From positions 62,001 to 126,000 of the forward strand of contig NZ_JAHLEB010000001.1 of assembly GCF_018861735.1 (NCBI RefSeq): 64,000 bases of DNA. Direction: 5' to 3'. Under the pieces are notes generated by a model. That model ran no database searches and had not been told where the DNA came from. It saw nothing but the letters and a program-made list of their open reading frames with translations. This document shows positions 1 to 11,853 of the stretch, piece after piece. The position numbers and the translations under genes were made by a program. Within the stretch, counting starts at the first letter, position 1, and every line of letters starts with the position of its first letter. This DNA comes from Clostridium lacusfryxellense. Its GTDB lineage: Bacteria; Bacillota; Clostridia; Clostridiales; Clostridiaceae.

Positions 1-1932
1 ATATATATCAGAAAATTCAATCTGAATTTTTTCACTATTAGTTCTATTCATTAAACCTATTTTTGGATTTTGATTATCATTATCTGAAGTCAGCGTAACA
101 GGCAAACTTATGGTGAATTCTGTACCTTCCTGATACTTACTTTTTACAGAAATGGTGCCTCCATGCATTTCAACTAAAGATTTAACTATAGCAAGGCCTA
201 TACCGCTACCTTCATGTGCTCTGCTTAGTAAAGGGTCTACCTGCTTGAATCTTTCAAATATTTGTGATAATTTATCCTCAGGAATTCCTATTCCATTATC
301 TTTCACCGAAATTATAATGTGATTGTCTTTATCGTACACTCCAATTTCAATTGTATCTCTAGGTCTAGTAAATTTAGTAGCATTGGAGATCAAATTAAGT
401 AAAATTCTCTCTAGTTTTTCATCGTCAAAAGCCATGATTTTCTCTTCTATATCTGTATCAAAAATAATTGTCCTAGATATCCCCTCAGCATACGGAATAG
501 TAGAAAGTGCTATTTCCTCAGCGACTTGTACTATATTTTGATTCTTTAAATTAAGTTCCATAAAGTTAGAATCGATTTTGCTAATATCAATTATATTATT
601 TACAAGTCTTAGAAGTCGATAACAATTTTGTTTCATATAATTTGTATATTCGGTTAATTTCTCAACATTAATTGAATTTAGATCTCTGCTTAGATATACA
701 GAAAATAACTGTGCAGTAGAGAAAATTATATTTAAAGGCGTCTTTAATTCGTGGGACATGTTGGCAATAAATTCAGTTTTTAATTTATCATATTGTACTA
801 ATTCTTCTATCAATTGCCTATTTTCAGTTAACATGTTGTTAAAACTATCTGACAGCACGCCTATTTCATCTTTATTGTTTATGTCTGAATGAACTGTTAA
901 ATCTCCTTTACCAGCCTTCTCCATATATGATTTTAATTTATTAATGGGTTTAACTAAATTATCCGCTAAAAATACAGCTATAATAGCACTTAATAAAATC
1001 ATCAATAATCCACTAAGTAATGTGGTATACAAAATTGATTCACTTGAGGAGGCTAAGTCATCATAGTTAGCGGTGGTGACAATATACCAATCCCAAGATT
1101 TAAAATACATAAAATAACCTAATTTATGAACTCCTTTATGAGTGTACTCAATTAATCCATTTTTACTTGAAATTATCTTTTTAGTGTAATCATATTGGCT
1201 TACATTTTTTCCTTTTTCATCAGGATGAAGAATCATATTTCCATTAGAATCTATTATGTAAACATAACCTGTTTTCCCAATTTTAATATCTTTTAAAGTT
1301 TTTTCTAAATAATCATTAAGTAGAGTATTCCCTACACCAATAGCCCCTATAACTTTTTTATTTTTATTAATTAATGGTTTATATCTTGACAGTGAATTTT
1401 CTTCTCCAATTGATGTTATACCAAGAAATTCTTGATTATTAATTATTTTTTTATAAACTTGTGAGTCGGAAGAGTAGTATGTTCCTTCAATTCTTTTACC
1501 ATTTTTAGTATGGGTTGTGGATACTCTTATTAACTTATTATTAGCCAATAAAAATATAGAAGCATTAGTGCCTGTAGATTCATGTATAGCATCAACAATC
1601 TTAGTGTCTAATGATAGCTTTTGAGAACCGGCATATAAAGCTGGTAAATCATAACTCCCTACTCGTATATTTTGAGTATTAGCTACAGTTATATTACCTA
1701 AACTATATAATAACTTCGTAGCAGAATTCAAATCACTATAGGATTTTTCTATAATGGAATTATTTCTTACACTTATCGTAGTATTAATTAATTCTGTTAC
1801 GGATTTACTTTTTTCTTTAACTTCTTTAAATACAGCATCTTTAGATATATTTCCAATTAAAATTCCTAAAAAACTTACTGATAGGATAATTAATATTAAG
1901 TAACTTATAATTAGTTTTATTTTAATACTCAT
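1..1932 (-). CDS. Sensor histidine kinase (5' part; 3' end lies outside the window)
   Basis: Membrane two-component sensor kinase, about 644 residues visible from an ATG at 1932 with an upstream GGGGG ribosome site. An N-terminal membrane segment (about residues 7-29) is followed by a Cache-like extracellular sensor of about 250 residues, a second membrane segment and a HAMP linker. The HisKA domain carries the phospho-acceptor His in MSHELKTPLN. The HATPase domain shows an N box (NLISNATKF), DNGIGIP and GSGIGLAIV. By family it autophosphorylates on His and passes phosphate to a response regulator; none is adjacent here, so the partner and ligand are unknown. The sequence is open to base 1, so the final residues are missing from view. 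Confidence 0.9.
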   Translation of the reverse strand, partial: MSIKIKLIISYLILIILSVSFLGILIGNISKDAVFKEVKEKSKSVTELINTTISVRNNSIIEKSYSDLNSATKLLYSLGNITVANTQNIRVGSYDLPALYAGSQKLSLDTKIVDAIHESTGTNASIFLLANNKLIRVSTTHTKNGKRIEGTYYSSDSQVYKKIINNQEFLGITSIGEENSLSRYKPLINKNKKVIGAIGVGNTLLNDYLEKTLKDIKIGKTGYVYIIDSNGNMILHPDEKGKNVSQYDYTKKIISSKNGLIEYTHKGVHKLGYFMYFKSWDWYIVTTANYDDLASSSESILYTTLLSGLLMILLSAIIAVFLADNLVKPINKLKSYMEKAGKGDLTVHSDINNKDEIGVLSDSFNNMLTENRQLIEELVQYDKLKTEFIANMSHELKTPLNIIFSTAQLFSVYLSRDLNSINVEKLTEYTNYMKQNCYRLLRLVNNIIDISKIDSNFMELNLKNQNIVQVAEEIALSTIPYAEGISRTIIFDTDIEEKIMAFDDEKLERILLNLISNATKFTRPRDTIEIGVYDKDNHIIISVKDNGIGIPEDKLSQIFERFKQVDPLLSRAHEGSGIGLAIVKSLVEMHGGTISVKSKYQEGTEFTISLPVTLTSDNDNQNPKIGLMNRTNSEKIQIEFSDIY

Positions 1933-2336
1933 ACTTTAAATCGGTCCCCCTTAGATGATAAAGAATATTTTCTATAGTTATATATATTTGTAACAATTCT
2001 TTATGCGATATAATTTTAGCATTTAAAGGCAGGTTTGTAAACGCAGTATTATGCATAATTAGGGAAATTAACTTATAATTACCTTAATTTTTCATATATA
2101 CATGTAATTAAGTTTATTATTTATATATTGATGTTTTTACTTCATAGAAGAGATAGAATGGAAATCATAGAGAGATAGGTGAGGCCGATAGTACACGAAA
2201 ATCTTTTTATGAGGTATAATAAAATAAAAAAGTGAATGTGAAAAATGAAAAGGTATTCAAGAGTGGAGGGCACCAACAATTCAGACCATAAGGACCAACG
2301 TCAGCGTATAATAACATTGAAAGGAGCTCATTTGAA
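1933..2336. other. Intergenic region between kinase and RpiR-type regulator
   Basis: About 400 bases with no convincing ORF. It must hold the divergent promoters for the kinase and the regulator. AAAGGAG at about 2320 is the ribosome site for the regulator. I see no strong terminator or riboswitch fold. Confidence 0.4.
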
Positions 2337-3098
2337 ATGCGCTTAGAAGAGCTAGTGAATAAGTATTACGATCAATTAAACCAGAATGATGTTTATATTT
2401 GGAGGTATATTGTTAGTAATAAAAAGAAGTGCAGTAAATTAACAATAGAAGAATTAGCCAAGTTATGTAATGTATCAAGAACTACAATATTAAGATTCGC
2501 ACAAAAACTTTCATTAAAAGGATTTAGTGAATTGAAAATATATCTTAAATGGGAAACATCGGTAGAGGTACAGGTAGAAACAGAAGCTATTAAAACTATA
2601 TGCAATGGCTATACAAGAGCCATTACTGATATATCCAATAGAGATTTTACTGGTGCATGTAAATTAATTTATGAGGCAAATAGAGTCTTCGTGTATGGAT
2701 CAGGTGATATTCAAATGGCCGTTGCAAGGCAACTAAAGATGATGTTTTTACATGGGGGAGAGTGTTTATACGATTTTGAAGGGTTATCTATTGATGCAAC
2801 ATTCTTTAAACTAGTAACACCAAAAGATTTAGTTATTTTAATATCTTTAAATGGAGAATCAAGCAAAGTGGTAGAACTAGCTAAAAAAATGAATTTGAAT
2901 AATGTAAAAATATTATCTATCACAAAACTAAAAGATAATACCCTTGCGAGTTTAAGTGATGAGAGTATTTATATCACAACATCTGAAATAAATTTCGATT
3001 GCAATTATAGATCATTTGAATCAACCTCAATTTTATATGTTTTGGCTGAAGTTTTGTTTGTAAGTTACAGTTTGTATAAAAATAATAAGGTTACTTAA
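2337..3098 (+). CDS. malR: RpiR/MurR-family transcriptional regulator, GlvR/MalR-like
   Basis: Sugar-phosphate-responsive DNA-binding regulator of 253 residues. An N-terminal HTH_6 domain (about 1-75, with LAKLCNVSRTTILRFAQKL) is followed by a SIS sugar-isomerase domain (about 95-220, starting VFVYGSGDIQ). This is the usual RpiR architecture and length. It sits just upstream of an EIICB and a GH4 glucosidase, the same three functions as the Bacillus subtilis malA-malR-malP (glvARC) locus, where the RpiR-type protein activates the operon. I infer the same role here. A 39-bp dyad and a promoter lie between it and the PTS gene. The gene symbol is by analogy only. Confidence 0.85.
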   Translation: MRLEELVNKYYDQLNQNDVYIWRYIVSNKKKCSKLTIEELAKLCNVSRTTILRFAQKLSLKGFSELKIYLKWETSVEVQVETEAIKTICNGYTRAITDISNRDFTGACKLIYEANRVFVYGSGDIQMAVARQLKMMFLHGGECLYDFEGLSIDATFFKLVTPKDLVILISLNGESSKVVELAKKMNLNNVKILSITKLKDNTLASLSDESIYITTSEINFDCNYRSFESTSILYVLAEVLFVSYSLYKNNKVT

Positions 3099-3156
3099 AA
3101 GATGAATTTCAATGATTGACCATCTCCGAGTAATGTAATAATGAAGTGAGTATAGG

Positions 3157-3204
3157 AAAACAGTTTCTTTATTTATTAAATAAAGAAACTGTTTTATTTT
3201 TTTA
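3157..3204 (+). terminator. Intrinsic terminator after malR
   Basis: AAAACAGTTTCTTTATTTA and its complement form a nearly loopless stem of about 19 bp, followed by a T-rich run (TTTTATTTTTTT). It separates the regulator from the PTS operon, so the two are probably separate transcripts. Confidence 0.85.
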
Positions 3205-3217
3205 GTAATTCTGGAGT

Positions 3218-3256
3218 AGCTGTGAAATATCACATAAAATGTGATAAAACACAGCT
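3218..3256. promoter_or_regulatory. 39-bp dyad, candidate operator for the RpiR-type regulator
   Basis: Symmetric arrangement AGCTGTG-N4-ATCACAT-AAA-ATGTGAT-N4-CACAGCT, centred near 3237 and perfect in both arm pairs. It lies about 34 bases upstream of the -35 element of the malP promoter, a position that suits an activator. It could also fold in RNA, but only a short T run follows. Confidence 0.6.
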
Positions 3257-3289
3257 TTTAGTGTAGATGAACTAAAACGGTTACATATG

Positions 3290-3317
3290 TTGATAACAGG
3301 ATTAGATGTGATATTAT
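3290..3317 (+). promoter_or_regulatory. Putative housekeeping promoter for malPA operon
   Basis: TTGATA, a 16-base spacer and TATTAT, about 50 bases upstream of the malP start and just downstream of the 39-bp dyad. Confidence 0.5.
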
Positions 3318-3368
3318 TTACCTATCAAGGTGTCTTGCTAAAAAAAAGGGGAGGTATCAAATATTATT

Positions 3369-6313
<2,945 letters not shown>

Positions 6314-6372
6314 TATTTGTAACTAAATATGTTTTATAACTTATAAAATTATTACATTTAGGGAGTAACAAA

Positions 6373-7536
6373 GTGAAAGAAAAAAAACAAAAATATTTGT
6401 ATATATTATTATATATAGTTTCATATGTATCATTTTCCTTTGGGATGACTCAGTTTATACCTTTCTTATCAAAAATTGGCTATGATTCAATGGAAAGAGG
6501 AATACTGTTATCATCCCTCGCTGTTATGACCATTATATTGCAAATGATATTTGGATTTTTGTCAGATAAATATCGAACAGTTAAGAAATTTATGGTAGCT
6601 GCTTTAGTGATTTATGCGGTAGCAGCTTATTTATTTTATGCATTGGAAACACAATATTTTGTTTATCATATGATTGCTATTGGTTTTAGTGGAGGACTCA
6701 TTAACACTACTTGCGGGTTAAGCGATGCTTGGATACTTTCGAGCAACGAATATTTAAGGGAGCGTCTTTCTTTTATAAAGGCTTTTGGATCCATTGGATG
6801 GGCACTGGGAAGTCTTATAATACCAATGATTATTTTTAAGTTTGGATACAAAGGCGCAGGCGACGGAATATTATTTTTATGTATTATTTCAATAGTAATT
6901 ATGTATTTTATAAAGGATGTAAATAGAACTCATAGTAAGGGCAAAGATAAAGCAGGTATGTCCGATATAAAGCAATTAATTATAAATAGGAAATATAGTT
7001 TATTAGTTTTTATTCTTTTCTTAATGTATTGTGCTGTTATAACAAATAATATTGTGGTTGTGGATAAAATGTTAATACTCGGAGCCACAAATTTGCAAAT
7101 TGGGTATAAATGGTCAATTCAGTCTGTTATAGAGATTCCGACTTATTTATTTGGAGCTTATTTTTTGAAGAATATTAACCATCATCTTTTACTTAAAATC
7201 TCTGCAACTGCATTAACAATTCAATTTGTATTGTTTGGATCATGTAATAGCATCACAGGAATTATTATACTGAGTGGGTTTCAGATGTTAACAACACCAT
7301 TATTACTGATTACTTCGAAAACTCTAATATACAAATTAACTAGCGAGAAAATGAAATCAACAGGGCAATTGTTTGCATTGAGTATTTTTACAGGTTTATC
7401 TTCACTTTTAGTGCCGATTTGCGCAGGTACAATAACCAGGTATTCTAATGTTAATATTACACTATTTGTTGCGGCTTTTTTATCAGCAATAGCATTTGTG
7501 CTAATAAATGGATTAGAGAAAATGAATAGATATTGA
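6373..7536 (+). CDS. MFS transporter, oligosaccharide/nucleoside symporter-like
   Basis: Integral membrane protein of 387 residues with about 12 hydrophobic segments and an MFS loop motif after segment 2 (FGFLSDKYRTVKK). Its overall form resembles LacY-type or nucleoside H+ symporters. It starts with GTG after AGGGAG. It is 59 bases downstream of malA on the same strand and before a shared terminator, so it is probably the last gene of the operon. A proton-coupled permease beside a PTS permease is unusual; it might export or import an unphosphorylated sugar. Substrate unknown. Confidence 0.8.
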   Translation: MKEKKQKYLYILLYIVSYVSFSFGMTQFIPFLSKIGYDSMERGILLSSLAVMTIILQMIFGFLSDKYRTVKKFMVAALVIYAVAAYLFYALETQYFVYHMIAIGFSGGLINTTCGLSDAWILSSNEYLRERLSFIKAFGSIGWALGSLIIPMIIFKFGYKGAGDGILFLCIISIVIMYFIKDVNRTHSKGKDKAGMSDIKQLIINRKYSLLVFILFLMYCAVITNNIVVVDKMLILGATNLQIGYKWSIQSVIEIPTYLFGAYFLKNINHHLLLKISATALTIQFVLFGSCNSITGIIILSGFQMLTTPLLLITSKTLIYKLTSEKMKSTGQLFALSIFTGLSSLLVPICAGTITRYSNVNITLFVAAFLSAIAFVLINGLEKMNRY

Positions 7537-7561
7537 ATTTTAAAGAAGTTCAAAGTTTTAA

Positions 7562-7614
7562 GCTTCGCGACTTAATAAGTAGTTATACCTATTAAGTCGT
7601 GGAGTTTTTGTTTT
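7562..7614 (+). terminator. Intrinsic terminator ending the mal operon
   Basis: CTTCGCGACTTAATA pairs with TATTAAGTCGTGGAG across a 12-base loop (two G-U/T mismatches), followed by TTTTTGTTTT. Confidence 0.85.
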
Positions 7615-7642
7615 AGTATTAATTCAAATAAAAGAAATAAAT

Positions 7643-7664
7643 TAGTGTAACGTGTGCTACACTA
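7643..7664. promoter_or_regulatory. 22-bp dyad upstream of the LevR-type gene
   Basis: TAGTGTA and TACACTA form perfect 7-bp arms around an 8-base centre, about 33 bases before the start codon. It could be an autoregulatory operator or lie in the leader RNA. Confidence 0.4.
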
Positions 7665-7697
7665 CATATAAGAAGGATATTTTGGAGGGCACGAAAT

Positions 7698-10535
7698 ATG
7701 ACGAGAAAAGAAAAGATATATAATGCTTTAAAAGATATATGTACCGATATTACATATGAAAAGTTAAAGGAAGGATTTGCAGGATTTGAAGCAACTATAA
7801 TAGGAGAACAAGCTAAAGTTAGTAGAAGTAATACTAGTAAAGAATTAAATTGTTTATTACTAGAGAAGTGTGTTGTAAAAATCCACGGCAAACCTGTATA
7901 TTTTATTGATAGGTTAAAGCTAGAGGAAATATTAGGCTTTAATTTAAGAGATGACCAATTGGATATTAAGTCTATTGATATATTAATTGATTTTAAAAAT
8001 AAACTTAAGAATAAAGATCAACTTTACACAGATATTTTTAATGATATTATTGGAGCTGACGGAAGTTTGAAACTTGCAATTAAGCAAGCAGAAGCAGCAA
8101 TACTTTATCCACCCAAAGGGTTACATACATTACTTATAGGAGCTACAGGAGTAGGGAAAAATAACTTCTCTGAAATAATGTACAAATATGCAGTAGAAAG
8201 TGGAACAATCAGTAAAGATTCAGAGTTTGTTATTTTTAATTGCGCTGAATATGCAGATAATCCTAATCTTTTATTAAGTCAATTATATGGTTATGCTAAA
8301 GGAGCTTTTACTGGAGCTGAAAAAGAAAGAGAAGGGCTTATTGAAAAAGCAAACGGAGGAATTATTTTATTAGATGAAATTCATAGGTTGCCACCTGAAG
8401 GACAGGAAATGTTATTTATGCTTATGGATAAAGGCACCTATAGAAAGATGGGTGAGACAGAGGGTACACGAAAATCTAATGTTCGGTTTATATGTGCAAC
8501 AACAGAAGATATAAATTCATCATTATTGAAAACGTTTATAAGAAGAATACCTATGGTGATAAAAATACCTTCACTTTCTGAGAGAAGCCTTTCAGAAAGG
8601 TTTGAATTAATAAAACAATTTTTTAGTGAAGAATCAAAATGTGTTAAAGTTCTAATAAGAGTTCGTAAAGATGTAATAAAAGATTTTTTAGCCTATAACT
8701 GTAGAGGGAATATAGGTCAATTAAGAAGTGATATTCAACTTACTTGTGCTAGAGGTTTTTTAGAATATAAAACATCTATGAAAGAGTTTATAGATATAGA
8801 TACATCATATATACCAGACTATGTTTACGAGGGTATTTTTAATATAAAAGAAAAAAGAAGCGAATTATTGCAATTACTTCAGGATAATTATAATAAATAT
8901 TATGAGTTTTCACCACATTATGATGATAATCAATCCAATATTAAAAGGGGTTATGATAGGTCAAATCAATTATATAATGAAATAAGTGATAAATATTATT
9001 TTTATTCTCAAAAGGGCTATTCTCAAGAGAAAATTAATGAAGTATTAAATACGTATATTGAGAAATATTTAAAGTCGTTATTAACAAAATGTGATGTAGA
9101 AAAAAAATCATTTGAAAATAATGAAATATTTAAGATCATTAGCCCCAAAGTTTATTATGCAGTAGAAAAAGCTTTGAAATTAGCGGCGAAAAGATTAAAT
9201 AAAGAATTTAGTAAAAAAGTATATATAGCATTAGCAATGCATATTAGTTCTTTAATGGAACATATTCAAGGCAGAAGAATAATAGATGATGATGAAATTA
9301 ATAAAATAGCACTTAACAAACCAGATGAATTTAATATTGCTAAAACAATCCACAATATACTTGAGGAAGAATTAGAAATAAATATTCCTAAGGAAGAAAT
9401 AGGATTTATAGCTATGTTTTTATACACAGTAGACTCAGATGTACTCGAACAAAATGATAAAGTTTCAGTTATAGTACTCGCGCATGGCGAATCTACTGCT
9501 TCAAGCATGATGAATGTTTGTAATAGTTTGCTAGAAACAAATCATTGCAAATCAATTGATATGCCACTTGACCAAAAGGTTGAGGATATACTAGAAAAAG
9601 CAATAACATTAGTTAAGGAAATAGATGAGGGTAAAGGGGTATTGATGCTTGTAGACATGGGATCCTTAGTGGCATTTGGTGAGATAATAACAAAAAAGAC
9701 TAACATCGACACGCGCTGCATTGAAATGGTTTCAACTCCAATTGTTCTTGAAGCGGTTAGAAAAAGTTTATCACCACAAATTACACTTGAAAAATTAATT
9801 GATGATTTAGAAAAAATAAGTCCTTTTATGGGTAGATTAATTATTAATGGTCTGGAAAAGAAAATGTTAAAACCTAATGGTAAAACCATTATTACAACTT
9901 GTATAACAGGAAGAGGAGCAGCAATTAAATTAGCGCAGTTAATAAAGCAATCAGTACCTGTTGTTGAAGAATACAAAATAAATATAAAACCTATGAATAA
10001 AAATGAATTTGAAAAGGATTATAAAGATCATTTAGAAGATATTTTAGCAGTTGTAGGAACTGTGGAGATTAAACTTCCAGGGGTTCCATATATACCTATA
10101 GATGATGTGGTTATAGGTGATGGGTTAAGAAAAATAGAGAAGTTAATAACTGGTGAAATATATATAAGTAATGATAAAAATAAACATGTTGAATCTAATG
10201 AAATTCTTAAAATACTTAGCGAAGGGTTGACTTTCTTAAATCCTAATAAAGCTTATGAAGTTATTAGTAATTCATTCAAAGAATTAGAAAAGTTAAATAT
10301 TGTGCGAAATCATGATAGAATAAAAATTGGATACATAATTCATTGTTGTTTTATGATAGAGAGATGCTTAATTAAGGAGTCGTTTCCATACAATAAGGTC
10401 GATGAATTAATTAATAGTAATATGAATTTATATAGCTTATTAAAAAAAGTATTAGAACCTGTTGAAGAAATATTTGGAACGGAGATACCTAATTCAGAAT
10501 TAGGATATTTAATTGATATGTTTGATCTTAGTTAA
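7698..10535 (+). CDS. LevR-type sigma-54-dependent activator with PRD and EIIA domains
   Basis: Enhancer-binding activator of 945 residues. In order: N-terminal winged-helix (about 1-75); AAA+ sigma-54 interaction domain (about 115-340) with GAFTGA at 202-207 and Walker B IILLDEIHR; first PTS regulation domain (about 450-565); mannose-type EIIA-like domain with VLAHGES; an EIIB-like segment; C-terminal second PRD (about 835-945). By family, PTS phosphorylation of PRD/EIIA histidines controls activity. The operon downstream has a matching -24/-12 promoter. Oddly, the Walker A motif reads GATGVGKNN, with Asn where Ser or Thr normally coordinates Mg. The ribosome site is TTGGAGGG. Confidence 0.93.
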   Translation: MTRKEKIYNALKDICTDITYEKLKEGFAGFEATIIGEQAKVSRSNTSKELNCLLLEKCVVKIHGKPVYFIDRLKLEEILGFNLRDDQLDIKSIDILIDFKNKLKNKDQLYTDIFNDIIGADGSLKLAIKQAEAAILYPPKGLHTLLIGATGVGKNNFSEIMYKYAVESGTISKDSEFVIFNCAEYADNPNLLLSQLYGYAKGAFTGAEKEREGLIEKANGGIILLDEIHRLPPEGQEMLFMLMDKGTYRKMGETEGTRKSNVRFICATTEDINSSLLKTFIRRIPMVIKIPSLSERSLSERFELIKQFFSEESKCVKVLIRVRKDVIKDFLAYNCRGNIGQLRSDIQLTCARGFLEYKTSMKEFIDIDTSYIPDYVYEGIFNIKEKRSELLQLLQDNYNKYYEFSPHYDDNQSNIKRGYDRSNQLYNEISDKYYFYSQKGYSQEKINEVLNTYIEKYLKSLLTKCDVEKKSFENNEIFKIISPKVYYAVEKALKLAAKRLNKEFSKKVYIALAMHISSLMEHIQGRRIIDDDEINKIALNKPDEFNIAKTIHNILEEELEINIPKEEIGFIAMFLYTVDSDVLEQNDKVSVIVLAHGESTASSMMNVCNSLLETNHCKSIDMPLDQKVEDILEKAITLVKEIDEGKGVLMLVDMGSLVAFGEIITKKTNIDTRCIEMVSTPIVLEAVRKSLSPQITLEKLIDDLEKISPFMGRLIINGLEKKMLKPNGKTIITTCITGRGAAIKLAQLIKQSVPVVEEYKINIKPMNKNEFEKDYKDHLEDILAVVGTVEIKLPGVPYIPIDDVVIGDGLRKIEKLITGEIYISNDKNKHVESNEILKILSEGLTFLNPNKAYEVISNSFKELEKLNIVRNHDRIKIGYIIHCCFMIERCLIKESFPYNKVDELINSNMNLYSLLKKVLEPVEEIFGTEIPNSELGYLIDMFDLS

Positions 10536-10634
10536 GTTGCAAATGTTAAATTTGATGAATGTTTTCATAAGGCTTGCATGTGTCTCAAATTAGTAAGATA
10601 TTTTAAAAATAGCTTATAATTTAATGTTATTATT

Positions 10635-10676
10635 AAAACACATTTTAAAACACATTGTAATATAAAAACACACTTT
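10635..10676. repeat. Three AAAACACA direct repeats, possible activator sites
   Basis: AAAACACATTTT, AAAACACATTGT and AAAACACACTTT occur at about 10636, 10647 and 10665. The first two are spaced 11 bases apart, one helical turn. They lie about 115-150 bases upstream of the sigma-54 promoter, where LevR-type upstream activating sequences are expected. The third is also part of the terminator stem. Confidence 0.4.
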
Positions 10677-10715
10677 AAAATAAGTAAAATTATTTTAAAG
10701 TGTGTTTTATTTATT
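10665..10715 (+). terminator. Intrinsic terminator after the LevR-type gene
   Basis: A perfect 19-bp stem (AAAACACACTTTAAAATAA and its complement) with loop GTAAAA, then TTTTATTTATTTATTT. Confidence 0.88.
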
Positions 10716-10787
10716 TATTTGCAAACTCACTTAATTTAAGCGGTGTTAGAGAGTAACCAGTAATTTAAATTATTCCTTAATATTAAG

Positions 10788-10805
10788 TTGGCATAGGTAT
10801 TGCTT
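10788..10805 (+). promoter_or_regulatory. Sigma-54 (-24/-12) promoter for the PTS-Man operon
   Basis: TTGGCATAGGTATTGCTT matches the TTGGCAC-N5-TTGCT consensus, with the GG and GC pairs correctly spaced (10790-10791 and 10802-10803). It lies about 85 bases before the EIIA start and directly downstream of a sigma-54 activator gene. Confidence 0.88.
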
Positions 10806-10889
10806 AGTATAAGAGTGTAAAGGTTTAAAAATGATAAGTTTATAATAGATTATGTTTAATAAAATCTTAAAGTGAGTGGGGGTGGTATT

Positions 10890-11300
10890 GTGATTGGAAT
10901 ATTAGTAGTAACACATGGTAAATTTGCACATGAAATTGTAAAAAGTGGCGAACTTATAATAGGACCTCAAGGTGATTATAAGACACTTGGATTGTTACAT
11001 GGCGATGATATTGATAAATTTAAAAAAGATGTAGAGCAAGCAGTAAAAAATCTTAACGACGGCGATGGAGTATTAGTATTTGTAGACCTTTATGGTGGGA
11101 GTCCTTTTAATGCTACGGCAATAGGTATGCATAACTTATCGAGTGACGTAAACCTTGAGTGTATTATCGGGGTTAATTTGCCAATGATTATAGAAGCGTT
11201 TTCAAGTAGAGAGAGCTATAATTTGCTAGAATTAAAAAAATATTGCTTAGAAGTGGGAGTAAATAGTATAAAAGATCTTAAAGAAGAATTGAAGGATTAA
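10890..11300 (+). CDS. PTS mannose/fructose-family EIIA component
   Basis: Cytosolic phosphocarrier of 136 residues that takes phosphate from HPr and passes it to EIIB. The phospho-His is in VVTHGKFA near residue 9, and VFVDLYGGSPFN is the family signature. I chose GTG at 10890 because a TGGGGGTGG ribosome site lies just before it; a GTG at 10872 would put that site inside the coding region. First gene of the sigma-54-driven operon. Confidence 0.9.
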   Translation: MIGILVVTHGKFAHEIVKSGELIIGPQGDYKTLGLLHGDDIDKFKKDVEQAVKNLNDGDGVLVFVDLYGGSPFNATAIGMHNLSSDVNLECIIGVNLPMIIEAFSSRESYNLLELKKYCLEVGVNSIKDLKEELKD

Positions 11301-11349
11301 TTCATTTATATAAAAATTATGTGGAATAAAAAATTAGGAGGAAAAAAAT

Positions 11350-11826
11350 ATGCTTAATATTGTGCTTACAAGAATCGATGATAGATTAATTCATGGTCAG
11401 GTTGTTACAGCATGGTCAAAAATAACAGAGGCAAATAGGATAATAATAGTTGATGATGAGGTTGCAGAAGAAGCATTTTTGGTAAAGGTTTTAAAAACTG
11501 CAGCACCATCTAATATTAAGGTTGATGTCTTTGGCATTAATGAAGCAACAGAAGCTTTAAAAGGAGAGAGCCAAGGAGAAAAACTAATAATTCTTGTTAA
11601 GACTCCGAGTGTTGTACTTAGTCTTATAGAGGCAGGAGTGGATATAAAAGCACTAAATGTTGGAGGTATGGGGGCAGGAGTAGGAAGAAAGAAATTTTAT
11701 AAAAATATCTCAGTTTCCGAATCAGAAAAAGAAGAATTTAAGAAACTTACTGATATTGGTGTAAATGTTTTCATACAAATAGTTCCGGATGCAAAGCAAA
11801 TTGATGTAAAGAAATTATTAAAATAA
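11350..11826 (+). CDS. PTS mannose/fructose/sorbose-family EIIB component
   Basis: Cytosolic phosphotransfer subunit of 158 residues, full family length. The phospho-His is in RIDDRLIHGQVV near residue 15. It follows EIIA by 49 bases with an AGGAGG ribosome site. By family it phosphorylates the sugar as it leaves EIIC/EIID. Confidence 0.93.
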   Translation: MLNIVLTRIDDRLIHGQVVTAWSKITEANRIIIVDDEVAEEAFLVKVLKTAAPSNIKVDVFGINEATEALKGESQGEKLIILVKTPSVVLSLIEAGVDIKALNVGGMGAGVGRKKFYKNISVSESEKEEFKKLTDIGVNVFIQIVPDAKQIDVKKLLK

Positions 11827-11853
11827 GAAATAAATTATATAAGGAGGAAAAGT

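Noticed and set aside
9542-9976. 144-codon minus-strand ORF inside the LevR-type gene
   Set aside because: Antisense shadow of a strong conserved gene, hydrophobic by codon mirror effect, no ribosome site.
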